Origin: an uncultured Oscillospiraceae bacterium
Lineage (GTDB): Bacteria > Bacillota > Clostridia > Oscillospirales > Acutalibacteraceae
Direction: 5' to 3'
NCBI GenBank assembly: GCA_905198295.1
Contig: CAJKBW010000046.1
Coordinates: forward strand, 1 to 23,735
DNA: 23,735 nucleotides
The notes beneath the pieces were generated by a model. It worked only from the letters and a program-made list of their open reading frames with translations. It was not told the origin of the DNA and did not search any database. Position 1 is the first letter of the stretch. Every line of letters starts with the position of its first letter. The position numbers and the translations under genes are program-made. Positions 6,928 to 14,589 of this stretch are shown in pieces.

Positions 6928-7830
6928 TCACATCAGCGCCGCCAGCAGCAGCATTTCCTGCGCTTTTTCATATACTGCCTCAAAACTCTCCACCGGCAGC
7001 GGATTGACACCGCGGCCCAGCTCGATGGTAAAGCCGGGACGTCCGGTTTCCTCGATGAACCAGTCCTTGAATCCGCCGTGGGAGGCAAGTCCCTCCGGAT
7101 CGGCGGCAGTGTACCCGCTTGCCGAGGCCATTACCTCCGCCATTACCCGCGCGCACGGCGGCGTGCGCGGCCCGTAGCGCCAGTAGATTTCCTCCCCCTG
7201 TGCATGCATTGCCACCACATGGCGGAAACGCGCCTTGCGGCACAGCGCTGTGATCGCCTGCGTTTCCGGCTCGCTTTCCGGCTGCGGTCCCCGCCACTGC
7301 CGGGGCGCAGGGCCGTCGATGCCTTTTTTTCGCTCCATCTCTTGCAAAAGCGCCCAGCCTGCATTAAAATTATGGTTGATATCCACGCCGCGGGCATTCG
7401 CCTGCCACAGGCCGGGCGTGTCGCCGCCAAGCGCCGCCACCTGTTCGGCGTAGCGGCCCGCCGACGCGGAACCATGCAGCGCGATCGCTACCCCGTCGGG
7501 ATTGACCTGCGGCACAAAAATCAGGCTGCGCCCGGAAAGCGCCCGGCGAAAATCGATCTCCTGAATGTGGCCGTCCTGGCTGATCGCCTCGCAGATATCC
7601 TCACACAGGCGCAGCAGCACCCACGAGGTGATCCATTCCTGCCCGTGAAAGCCGCCGGCATAGAGTACCCTTTCGCGGCCGCTGCCGAGCATGAGAGCGG
7701 TGATGTCCCGGCCAAGCACGCTGCCGCCGACCGGCAGGGCGTCCAGGAACCGATAGCGGCCCCGCAGCGCATACACCATGCCCTGCACTGCACCCGCATC
7801 GGTCGGCTGCGGCAAGGTTATTTTGTCCAA
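6928..7830 (-). CDS. M14 zinc carboxypeptidase, probable cell-wall peptide amidase
   Basis: A 300-residue metallopeptidase of family M14, with no signal peptide. Zinc ligands are H62 and E65 in 'YAGGFHGQEWITS' and H209 in 'VAMHAQGEEIYW'. Substrate-site residues lie in 'NPDGV' and 'NARGVDINHNF' (R147, N152), and the catalytic Glu is E270 in 'GFTIELG'. The GFHGQEWIT form is typical of the gamma-D-glutamyl-diaminopimelate peptidase branch, which recycles or remodels peptidoglycan peptides. The TTG start at 7830 is preferred because AAGGGGTGA stands 5 bases upstream; an ATG 33 codons earlier lacks such a site and would add an unrelated extension. Divergent from the Nudix gene. A weak promoter (TTGACC, 19 bases, TATAGG; 7883-7913) is possible. 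Confidence 0.9.
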   Translation of the reverse strand: MDKITLPQPTDAGAVQGMVYALRGRYRFLDALPVGGSVLGRDITALMLGSGRERVLYAGGFHGQEWITSWVLLRLCEDICEAISQDGHIQEIDFRRALSGRSLIFVPQVNPDGVAIALHGSASAGRYAEQVAALGGDTPGLWQANARGVDINHNFNAGWALLQEMERKKGIDGPAPRQWRGPQPESEPETQAITALCRKARFRHVVAMHAQGEEIYWRYGPRTPPCARVMAEVMASASGYTAADPEGLASHGGFKDWFIEETGRPGFTIELGRGVNPLPVESFEAVYEKAQEMLLLAALM

Positions 7831-7902
7831 TCGCTTCACCCCTTTGCACTCATCGGACAGACCGGCCGTACAAAGCGCAAACCCTATACAGAAGCTCCGC
7901 CC

Positions 7903-7923
7903 CTGCGGGTCAAAACCCCGCAG
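7903..7923 (+). other. stem-loop in the Nudix gene leader
   Basis: CTGCGGG (7903-7909) pairs with CCCGCAG (7917-7923) over a 7-base loop, 29 bases before the Nudix ATG. It may fold in the leader RNA or overlap the divergent promoter; no riboswitch class is recognised. Confidence 0.4.
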
Positions 7924-7952
7924 TCTCACTTTATGAAAAAGGAAGATGGTTT

Positions 7953-8501
7953 ATGAATCTGCGCGAAACGCCCGTTGAACAGCAAATCCAATACGAAGGC
8001 CGCATCATCCGTCTGCGCGTGGACAAAGCGCAGCTGCCCAACGGCAAAATCGCCACCCGCGAGGTGGTAGAGCATAACGGCGGCGTGTGCATCGCGGCGC
8101 TGACCGAACAGCAGGAGCTGCTGTTTGTGCGGCAGTTCCGTTACCCTTATCAGGAGGTTGTGCTTGAACTGCCGGCGGGCAAAATCGATAAAGGCGAGGA
8201 GCCGCTCGCCTGCGGGAAGCGGGAGCTGACCGAGGAAACCGGCGCGTCGGCACAGCAGTACCGCTCGCTCGGACGGCTGTATCCCTCGCCGGGCTACTGT
8301 GGCGAGGTGATCCACCTGTTTCTGGCCACCGGGCTGTCGTTCGGCCGCATGAACCTGGACGAGGACGAATTTCTCGAGGTGGAGCGCATCCCGCTGGAAA
8401 AGGCGGTGCAGATGGTGCTGGACAACGAGGTGCCGGATGCCAAGACGCAGGTCGCCGTGCTGAAGACCTGGGCGCTGCTGCACAGCGGAAAAGCGCTTTA
8501 A
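7953..8501 (+). CDS. Nudix hydrolase, ADP-ribose pyrophosphatase type
   Basis: A 182-residue cytoplasmic protein. The Nudix box is complete: G76, E82, R90-E91, E94-E95 and G97 within 'GKIDKGEEPLACGKRELTEETGA', which binds Mg and cleaves nucleoside diphosphate-X substrates. The upstream 'QFRYPYQEVVLELPAGK' and the downstream 'LYPSPGYCGEVIHLFLATGL' are hallmarks of the ADP-ribose pyrophosphatase (NudF/YqkG) subgroup, which turns ADP-ribose into AMP and ribose-5-phosphate. AAGGAAG precedes the ATG. It lies 44 bases before tex on the same strand and they may be co-transcribed. An ADP-ribosylglycohydrolase-fold protein is also in the window, but far away and probably unconnected. Confidence 0.93.
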   Translation: MNLRETPVEQQIQYEGRIIRLRVDKAQLPNGKIATREVVEHNGGVCIAALTEQQELLFVRQFRYPYQEVVLELPAGKIDKGEEPLACGKRELTEETGASAQQYRSLGRLYPSPGYCGEVIHLFLATGLSFGRMNLDEDEFLEVERIPLEKAVQMVLDNEVPDAKTQVAVLKTWALLHSGKAL

Positions 8502-8545
8502 ACCCTGTACTATAAAGTTTTACCAGACGAAAGGAACCGGATTGT

Positions 8546-10705
8546 ATGGATATTCTCGCTGCCCTGACCGCCGAATTCCACCTGCGCCCGCAGCAGGTGG
8601 AGAACACCGTGCGTTTGATCGACGACGGCAACACGATTCCCTTTATCGCCCGCTACCGCAAGGAAATGACCGGCTCGCTCGATGACCAGGTACTGCGCGA
8701 GCTGGACGAGCGGCTCAAGTACCTGCGCGGCCTGGATGAGCAGCGGGAGAAGGTGCGCGCCGCCGTCGAAGAACAAGGGGCGATGACCCCGGAGCTCGCG
8801 GCGGCGCTCGACGCGGCGGTCACTATGACCGAAATCGACGACCTCTACCGACCCTACCGCCCCAAGCGCCGCACCCGCGCCTCGATGGCGAAGGAGCGTG
8901 GCCTGCAGCCCCTTGCCGACGCGCTTTACGCGCAGGAGCGCAGCAGCGCCGATCCGCTCACGATGGCGGCGGCCTACGTGGATCCGGAAAAGGGTGTGGA
9001 GACGGCGCAGGACGCGCTGCAAGGTGCCGAAGACATCCTCGCCGAGCAGATTTCTGACGATGCCGCCGTGCGCAAGCGCCTGCGGTTTGTCTGCATGGCC
9101 AACGGCAGCCTGACGGCCAAAGCCGCCACAGAGGAGGACAGCGTCTATCGGCTGTACTACGATTTCCGTGAGCCGCTCAGCCGGATTGCCGGCCACCGGG
9201 TGCTGGCGATCAACCGCGGGGAACGGGAGGAACTTCTGAAGGTTTCGGTGGAGTTTGACCGCGATAAGGCGATGCGCATCATCGAGTCAGAGCACGTACG
9301 GGAGGGCTCGCCCTGCACTGCGGCGGTTCGCGAGGCGGCAAATGATGCCTATGACCGGCTGATTTTTCCGTCCATCGAACGTGAAATCCGCAATGAGCTG
9401 ACCGAAAAGGCCAGCGATGCGGCGATTAAGGTGTTTTCCACCAACCTGCGCCAGCTGCTCATGCAGCCGCCAGTCAAAGGAAAAGTCACCATCGGACTGG
9501 ATCCCGGTTACCGAACCGGCTGCAAAACTGCCGTCATCGACGGCACTGGAAAAGTGCTGGACACCGGGGTGATTTACCCGACGCCCCCGCACAGCAAAAT
9601 TGAGCAGGCCAAGGACCTGATGAAAAAGTGGATCAAAACCTATCACGCCGAAATGTTCGCCATCGGCAACGGCACTGCCTCCCATGAAACCGAGGTGTTT
9701 GCCGCCGACCTGATCCGGGAAATCGGCGGAGGCCTGTCCTATATGGTGGTCAGTGAGGCGGGAGCGTCGGTGTATTCCGCTTCCAAACTCGCCGCCGAAG
9801 AGTTCCCCGATTACGACGTGTCGCTGCGCTCGGCGGTATCCATTGCCCGCCGGCTGCAGGACCCGCTCGCAGAGCTGGTCAAAATCGACCCGAAAGCCAT
9901 CGGCGTCGGCCAGTACCAGCACGATATGCCGCAGAACCACCTGTCGGAAGCACTCGGCGGGGTGGTGGAGGACTGCGTGAACAGCGTGGGAGTGGATCTG
10001 AACACCGCCTCCGCACCGCTGCTCGCCCGGGTGGCCGGGGTCAACGGCACGGTGGCGAAAAACATTGTCGCCTACCGCGAGGAGAACGGTGTGTTCACCT
10101 CGCGTGCACAGCTGAAAAAGGTGCCGAAGCTCGGCCCGAAGGCATTCGAGCAATGCGCAGGCTTCCTGCGGGTGCCGGAGAGCCGCAGCCCGCTGGATAA
10201 CACCGCTGTGCACCCGGAGAGCTACGACGCTGCGAAAGCGCTCTTGGAAAAATGCGACTATACCCTCGAAATGGTGCAGAACGGGCAGATGTCCGGCCTG
10301 CCGGAGAAGATCGAGGCATACGGCGCGTCCAGACTTGCGCAGGAGCTCGGCATCGGCGAACCGACGCTGCGGGATATCGCTGCGGAGCTGCTCAAGCCCG
10401 GCCGCGATCCCCGCGACGAGCTGCCGCCTCCGCTGCTGCGCACCGACGTGATGGGTATCGAGGATCTGAAACCCGGTATGGAGCTGAAAGGCACCGTGCG
10501 CAACGTCATCGACTTCGGCGCATTCGTCGACATCGGTGTGCACCAGGACGGCCTGGTGCACATCTCCCAGATCACCAACCGGTTCATCCGCCATCCGTCC
10601 GAAATGCTCAAGGTTGGTGACGTGGTAACCGTGTGGGTGCTCAGCGTGGATGCCGCGAAAAAACGGATCGGTTTGACAATGAAGCCCCCCAAGACGGAAG
10701 AATAA
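8546..10705 (+). CDS. tex: Tex-family RNA-binding transcription accessory protein
   Basis: A 719-residue Tex protein of normal family length. It begins 'MDILAALTAEFHLRPQQVENTVRLIDDGNTIPFIARYRKE', the classic Tex N-terminus. A YqgF/RNase H-like domain (~315-440) starts 'IGLDPGYRTGCKTAVID'. A helix-hairpin-helix segment (~484-545) contains 'LNTASAPLLARVAGVNGTVAKNIV', and the C-terminal S1 domain (~641-715) reads 'GTVRNVIDFGAFVDIGVHQDGLVHIS'. Tex binds nucleic acids and is linked to transcription and stress responses; its exact role is still unclear. GAAAGGA lies 8-10 bases before the ATG. It may be read through from the Nudix gene. No defect is visible. Confidence 0.97.
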   Translation: MDILAALTAEFHLRPQQVENTVRLIDDGNTIPFIARYRKEMTGSLDDQVLRELDERLKYLRGLDEQREKVRAAVEEQGAMTPELAAALDAAVTMTEIDDLYRPYRPKRRTRASMAKERGLQPLADALYAQERSSADPLTMAAAYVDPEKGVETAQDALQGAEDILAEQISDDAAVRKRLRFVCMANGSLTAKAATEEDSVYRLYYDFREPLSRIAGHRVLAINRGEREELLKVSVEFDRDKAMRIIESEHVREGSPCTAAVREAANDAYDRLIFPSIEREIRNELTEKASDAAIKVFSTNLRQLLMQPPVKGKVTIGLDPGYRTGCKTAVIDGTGKVLDTGVIYPTPPHSKIEQAKDLMKKWIKTYHAEMFAIGNGTASHETEVFAADLIREIGGGLSYMVVSEAGASVYSASKLAAEEFPDYDVSLRSAVSIARRLQDPLAELVKIDPKAIGVGQYQHDMPQNHLSEALGGVVEDCVNSVGVDLNTASAPLLARVAGVNGTVAKNIVAYREENGVFTSRAQLKKVPKLGPKAFEQCAGFLRVPESRSPLDNTAVHPESYDAAKALLEKCDYTLEMVQNGQMSGLPEKIEAYGASRLAQELGIGEPTLRDIAAELLKPGRDPRDELPPPLLRTDVMGIEDLKPGMELKGTVRNVIDFGAFVDIGVHQDGLVHISQITNRFIRHPSEMLKVGDVVTVWVLSVDAAKKRIGLTMKPPKTEE

Positions 10706-10802
10706 ACGTTACCCGGAAAGCCGCGTATCGCCATGCCGCCGAATCTATCCTGTAAACCCGACTGCCTTCTGCCCGCTCTGGGTATACGCGGCATGACGCC
10801 CG

Positions 10803-10940
10803 CTGTTTATCCTGCTTGGCGTGTGCATCGGCGTCTCCTGCGCGTGGGAAGCGGCAGAGGAATCCCGGCGCCTGGTACGCCGATTACTGCGTGAGCAGGG
10901 AATGGATGACACACCCGAAGCGGACGAGGAAGACGACTGA
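10803..10940 (+). pseudogene. small membrane/acidic-tail ORF lacking a normal start
   Basis: A 45-codon reading frame ends with TGA at 10938-10940. It reads as a hydrophobic segment 'LFILLGVCIGVSCAWEAAEE', a basic helix 'SRRLVRRLLREQGM' and an acidic tail 'DDTPEADEEDD', which looks like a real small single-pass protein. An in-frame TGA lies just upstream and the only candidate starts are CTG (10803) or GTG inside the hydrophobic part, with no ribosome site. An ATG sits 10 bases upstream of the CTG in another frame (ATG-A-CGC-CCG-CTG), so a small deletion, or a sequencing error, near 10791-10802 would explain it. It is followed by a strong terminator. I do not recognise the family. Confidence 0.4.
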
Positions 10941-10951
10941 TCCTTTTCCGA

Positions 10952-10992
10952 TAAAAAAACGGCCGGCGGAACATCCGACGGCCGGTTTTTTT
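10952..10992. terminator. bidirectional terminator between tex region and xylB
   Basis: An A-run (10953-10959) and GC-rich stem CGGCCG-G-CGGA pair with TCCG-A-CGGCCG-G (10975-10985, one mismatch and one bulge) followed by seven T. U-tracts exist in both directions, serving the plus-strand small ORF/tex transcript and the minus-strand xylB transcript. Confidence 0.9.
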
Positions 10993-10996
10993 ATGG

Positions 10997-12523
10997 TCAT
11001 TTCAGTGCTGCCAGGCGGATAAAATCATCCCGCAAATCGCGGTACAACTGCCTGTACAGCTGATAATACGGTTCGTAAGCTTCGTGCGCTTCCCGGCTCG
11101 GCGAGTAGGTTTCCCCTTTATGCACCGTTTTCGCGCAGGCATCCGTTACATTCGCATATACCCCGGCACCCACGCCCGCGAGCAGTGCCGCACCGAGCGC
11201 CGCGCCCTCGTCCACCCGGAGGGTGCTCACCGGACACCCATACAGATCCGCGAGCATCTGCCGCCATATCCGACTGCGTCCGCCGCCACCGCACACCGCC
11301 ATATCCTCGACCGACACGCCCATTTCACGAAACACATCGACGCACTCCCGCTGGGAATACGCGACGCCCTCGAGCACTGCGCGGATCAGGTTTGCACGGT
11401 CGTGCATCGCGGACAGGCCAAAAAACACCCCGCGGCAGTCCGGATCCGGATGCGGCGAGCGTTCGCCCATCAGATACGGCAGGTACAGCAGCCGGCCCGC
11501 ACCAATCGGCACATCAGCGGCCTTCTCATCCATAATGGCATACACATCCCGGCCGTCCTGTGCGGCCTGCATCTGCTCCGCTGTGCAGCAGGTGTTGCGC
11601 AGCCACTGCATCGAGAGTCCCGCGCTTTGGGTGCAGCTCATCACCGTCCATTTGCCCGGAACCGACGCGCAGAAGGTATGCACCCGTCCCTGCGGATCGA
11701 TATGCACTTCGTCTGAAACGGTGTACACCACCGCCGAAGTGCCGATCGTCGTAAAGGCCTTGCCCGGCGCGGCCACACCGGTGCCTATCGCTGCCGCGGC
11801 ATTGTCTCCCGCACCGCCGACCACCGGCGTGCCCTCGCACAGCCCGGTAAGCGCCGCCGCCTCACGGTTCACCCAACCGGTCACCTCGGGCGACTCAAAC
11901 ATGCGGCCAAGCTGCTCCTCACGCACACCGAGCAGCTCCAGCATCTCCGGCGACCAACGGCGGCCGGGGATATCCATCATCTGCATGCCGGAAGCATCGC
12001 TGACCTCGGTGGCAAACACACCGGTCAGGCAATACCGTATGTAATCCTTCGGCAGGAGGATGTGCGCGCAGCGGGCGAAACACTCCGGCTCATGGCGCTT
12101 CACCCAGAGGATCTTTGCCGCTGTAAATCCGGTCATCGCCGGATTCGCAGTGATGTCGATCAACCGGCTGCGTCCCATCTCGGCCTCGAGATCAGCGCAC
12201 TCCCGGCCGGTGCGCTGATCGCACCAGAGGATGGCGCGACGCAGCGGACGCCCATCGCTGTCCAGCATTACCAGACCGTGCATCTGCCCGGACAGGCCGA
12301 CACCGACAATCTCGCCGGCACGCACGCCGCTTTTTTTCACAACAGCGCGGATGCTTTCCGCCGCCGCATTCCACCAATCCGCTGGATCCTGTTCTGCCCA
12401 GCCGTTGTGCGGCTGATGCAGCGGGTATTCCACTGTTTTTGAGGCGATGCAGCGCGCCGACTCGTCAAACAGCGCGGTTTTGGTGCCAGAGGTACCCACA
12501 TCGATCCCGATCAGATAAGCCAT
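10997..12523 (-). CDS. xylB: xylulokinase (FGGY family)
   Basis: A 508-residue sugar kinase of full FGGY length. It should phosphorylate D-xylulose to xylulose-5-phosphate in the cytoplasm. The N-terminal nucleotide-fold lobe starts 'MAYLIGIDVGTSGTKTALFD' (D8). The substrate loop is 'GVGLSGQMHGLVMLD' (M81-H82-G83), followed by 'AILWCDQRTGREC'. The catalytic base is D240 in 'VVGGAGDNAAAAIGTG', and ATP-site motifs 'FTTIGTSAVV' and 'AVCGGGGRSRIWRQMLAD' follow. The QMHG and GGAGDN motifs favour xylulokinase over glycerol or ribulose kinase. GAGGGGA precedes the ATG. It has its own promoter and no isomerase gene beside it, so it is a stand-alone unit serving pentose use, presumably with the GH43 locus. 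Confidence 0.92.
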   Translation of the reverse strand: MAYLIGIDVGTSGTKTALFDESARCIASKTVEYPLHQPHNGWAEQDPADWWNAAAESIRAVVKKSGVRAGEIVGVGLSGQMHGLVMLDSDGRPLRRAILWCDQRTGRECADLEAEMGRSRLIDITANPAMTGFTAAKILWVKRHEPECFARCAHILLPKDYIRYCLTGVFATEVSDASGMQMMDIPGRRWSPEMLELLGVREEQLGRMFESPEVTGWVNREAAALTGLCEGTPVVGGAGDNAAAAIGTGVAAPGKAFTTIGTSAVVYTVSDEVHIDPQGRVHTFCASVPGKWTVMSCTQSAGLSMQWLRNTCCTAEQMQAAQDGRDVYAIMDEKAADVPIGAGRLLYLPYLMGERSPHPDPDCRGVFFGLSAMHDRANLIRAVLEGVAYSQRECVDVFREMGVSVEDMAVCGGGGRSRIWRQMLADLYGCPVSTLRVDEGAALGAALLAGVGAGVYANVTDACAKTVHKGETYSPSREAHEAYEPYYQLYRQLYRDLRDDFIRLAALK

Positions 12524-12581
12524 AGTCGTTTCCCCTCACGTTATCCGCATACCGGCAGCGCGCCGAATACACTTTTTGTCT

Positions 12582-12611
12582 ATTGTACACCCGGAAATGA
12601 AGAATTGTCCA
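12582..12611 (-). promoter_or_regulatory. candidate xylB promoter
   Basis: On the minus strand TGGACA (12606-12611) and TACAAT (12582-12587) are separated by 18 bases, about 59 bases upstream of the xylB ATG. No clear catabolite-repression (cre) site or XylR operator was seen. Confidence 0.55.
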
Positions 12612-12677
12612 GTCTGTGAGGCCAAACGTGAAAAATTTCTATTTTCTTCCTCTGCGCGATAAACCGGACACCTGCAG

Positions 12678-12719
12678 AAAAGAAAACCCGCGTGGGAAGC
12701 CAATGCTTCCCACGCGGGT
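12678..12719 (-). terminator. terminator of the spore protein gene
   Basis: A 15-bp perfect stem (12686-12700 with 12705-12719) over the loop CAAT is followed on the minus strand by TTTTCTTT. This is a textbook intrinsic terminator. Confidence 0.93.
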
Positions 12720-12756
12720 CTGGTCGCTGGAGATCAGCGAATACAAAAGGCTGAAA

Positions 12757-12948
12757 TTACTTCAGGCCGTTCTCGTACTGCTGGATCATCTTCTTAACCA
12801 TCTGGCCGCCGATCGAGCCAGCCTGCTTGGAGGTCAGGTCGCCATTGTAGCCCTGCTTCAGGTTGACGCCCACTTCGTTCGCAGCTTCCATCTTGAAACG
12901 GTTAAGACCTTCGCGCGCCTCAGGAACCATCGTTTTGTTGCTAGCCAT
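12757..12948 (-). CDS. small acid-soluble spore protein, alpha/beta type
   Basis: A 63-residue DNA-coating spore protein. The two conserved family blocks are present: 'LNRFKMEAANEVGVNL' (which includes the GPR protease cleavage region at the Glu-Ala step) and 'NGDLTSKQAGSIGGQMVKKMI'. These proteins saturate DNA in the forespore, switch it toward an A-like form, protect it from UV and heat, and are degraded at germination. GGAGT precedes the ATG, a sigma-G-like promoter lies 44 bases upstream, and a strong terminator follows. This gene is the best single proof that the organism forms endospores. Confidence 0.97.
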   Translation of the reverse strand: MASNKTMVPEAREGLNRFKMEAANEVGVNLKQGYNGDLTSKQAGSIGGQMVKKMIQQYENGLK

Positions 12949-12991
12949 GATAAACTACACTCCTTCAATGTTGGCGGCATTTTCGCCGCTG

Positions 12992-13020
12992 AATAATGAT
13001 TGCGTTTGCATTCATTATTC
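12992..13020 (-). promoter_or_regulatory. sigma-G-like forespore promoter overlapped by a palindrome
   Basis: On the minus strand GAATA (13016-13020) fits the sigma-G -35 and CATTATT (12992-12998) nearly fits the -10 (CATWNTA-like), with a 17-base spacer. The same bases form a perfect 9-bp inverted repeat, GAATAATGA (12991-12999) and TCATTATTC (13012-13020). The untranslated leader also contains a GCGGC/GCCGC hairpin (12975-12989). Confidence 0.6.
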
Positions 13021-13089
13021 TGACTTTCCGCCCGAAGATTATGACTGTAAAATTGTGTAAATTTTGTCTTACTCCGCCCGATAATACAG

Positions 13090-13122
13090 TATCCCCGTCC
13101 GGCGCGCAGCCAAACGGGGATA
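13090..13122 (-). terminator. hairpin downstream of gatB
   Basis: TATCCCCGT (13090-13098) pairs with ACGGGGATA (13114-13122) around a 15-base loop, 15 bases past the gatB stop. No clean U-tract follows on the minus strand, so it may end transcription weakly or only protect the 3' end of the aspS-gat message. Confidence 0.5.
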
Positions 13123-13136
13123 CGTCAATTTTTTAT

Positions 13137-14561
13137 TTATTTGCGCACAAGCTCAATCAGCTTTTTCTCTGCTGCCGCAGCGTCGGCGGTGCCGCGGGTC
13201 GCCTTCATCACAAAACCAACCAGCGCCTTCAGCGCCTTTTCCTTGCCGCCGAGATAATCGCTGACAGCATTCGGATTGGCCGAAATCGCCTGCTCGCACA
13301 GCGCCAGCAAAGCGCTGTCGTCCACACCGGCCATATCCTCTTCGCTGACCACCTCGGTCACCGGCTTTCCAGTTTCGATCATTTTGTCGAGGGCGCTCTT
13401 GGCGAGATTCATCCGCAGCTTACCGCTGTCGATGAGCCGCACCAGCTCGTTGAGATGCACTGCCGGCACCGGGAAACTGCCGGCCTCCTTGTCGGCTTCG
13501 GTTTCCATGCGGCGGAAAATCGCACCGAGGATGAAGTTGGCAACAGTTTTCGGGGTGACGCCCTGCGCCGCCTCATCGAAATAGTCGGCCACCGCACGAT
13601 ACTTAACCAGCAGCTGCGCATCGGTTTCCGGAATGCCCCAGTCGGCCGTATAGCGGGCCAGCCGCTGCTCGGGCAGTTCGGGCAATTCGGCGCGCAGTGC
13701 CTCGATTTCCTCAGCAGAAGTGGCGATGGTCACCAGATCCGGCTCCCGGAAATAGCGGTAGTCGTGCGCATCCTCCTTGCCGCGCATGCTTTCGGTCTCA
13801 CCGGACTCCTCGTTGTAGCGGCGGGTTTCCTGCACCACCGCCTCGCCGGCCTCAAGCAGATCCACCTGCCGGCCGAACTCGTAATCGACCGCTTTAACCA
13901 TGTTGGCAAAGGAATTCATATTTTTGATTTCGGTGCGGGTGCCGAGTTTCTCGGTGCCCGCGAGCCGCGCGGAAATGTTGACATCGCAGCGCAGCGAACC
14001 CTCCTGCATGCGGCAGTCGGAAACACCGATGGTGCGCATGAGCAGCTGGAGCTTTTCCAGATATTCGCGGATCTCCTCGACGCTGCGGATATCCGGCTCG
14101 GTCACGATTTCGATGAGCGGCACCCCGCCGCGGTTATAGTCCACAAAGGTGTCGCCGCGGGAATGCACCAGCTTGCCGGCATCCTCTTCGATGTGGATGC
14201 GGGTGATGCGGATGCGCCGTCCGTTCGAAAGATCGATGTACCCGTGCTCACACAGCGGCTTGTCATACTGGGAAATCTGGTACGCCTTGGGCAGGTCAGG
14301 ATATACGTAATTTTTGCGGTCCATCTTGGCGATGGGATTGATGGTGCAGTTGGTCACCAGCCCAGCCTTGATCGCATAGCGCACCACTTCATGATTGAGT
14401 TTGGGCAGCGTGCCGGGCAGGCCGATGCACACCGGGCAGCAGTTGGTGTTGGGCTCGCCGCCAAATTTGGTGGTACAGCCGCAGAATATCTTGGTTTTGG
14501 TGGACAGCTCAACGTGAGTTTCCAGCCCGGCCACCATCTCATAGCTCCTGCTCATGGTCAT
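13137..14561 (-). CDS. gatB: Asp-tRNA(Asn)/Glu-tRNA(Gln) amidotransferase subunit B
   Basis: A 474-residue subunit that binds the misacylated tRNA and activates its acyl group with ATP. The N-terminal signature is 'MVAGLETHVELSTKTKIFCGC', then 'FGGEPNTNCCPVCIGLPGTLPKLN', with the Cys cluster used for zinc in this family. The centre has 'KNYVYPDLPKAYQISQYDKP' and 'EDAGKLVH'. The last ~140 residues are the YqeY-like tRNA-binding tail. Two starts are possible: ATG 14561 (AAGGA only 4 bases away) and ATG 14555 (10 bases away). It lies 28 bases after gatA in the aspS-gatCAB cluster. Confidence 0.97.
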   Translation of the reverse strand: MTMSRSYEMVAGLETHVELSTKTKIFCGCTTKFGGEPNTNCCPVCIGLPGTLPKLNHEVVRYAIKAGLVTNCTINPIAKMDRKNYVYPDLPKAYQISQYDKPLCEHGYIDLSNGRRIRITRIHIEEDAGKLVHSRGDTFVDYNRGGVPLIEIVTEPDIRSVEEIREYLEKLQLLMRTIGVSDCRMQEGSLRCDVNISARLAGTEKLGTRTEIKNMNSFANMVKAVDYEFGRQVDLLEAGEAVVQETRRYNEESGETESMRGKEDAHDYRYFREPDLVTIATSAEEIEALRAELPELPEQRLARYTADWGIPETDAQLLVKYRAVADYFDEAAQGVTPKTVANFILGAIFRRMETEADKEAGSFPVPAVHLNELVRLIDSGKLRMNLAKSALDKMIETGKPVTEVVSEEDMAGVDDSALLALCEQAISANPNAVSDYLGGKEKALKALVGFVMKATRGTADAAAAEKKLIELVRK

Positions 14562-14589
14562 CCATTCCTTTCCTTACGGGTGGCCCGCA

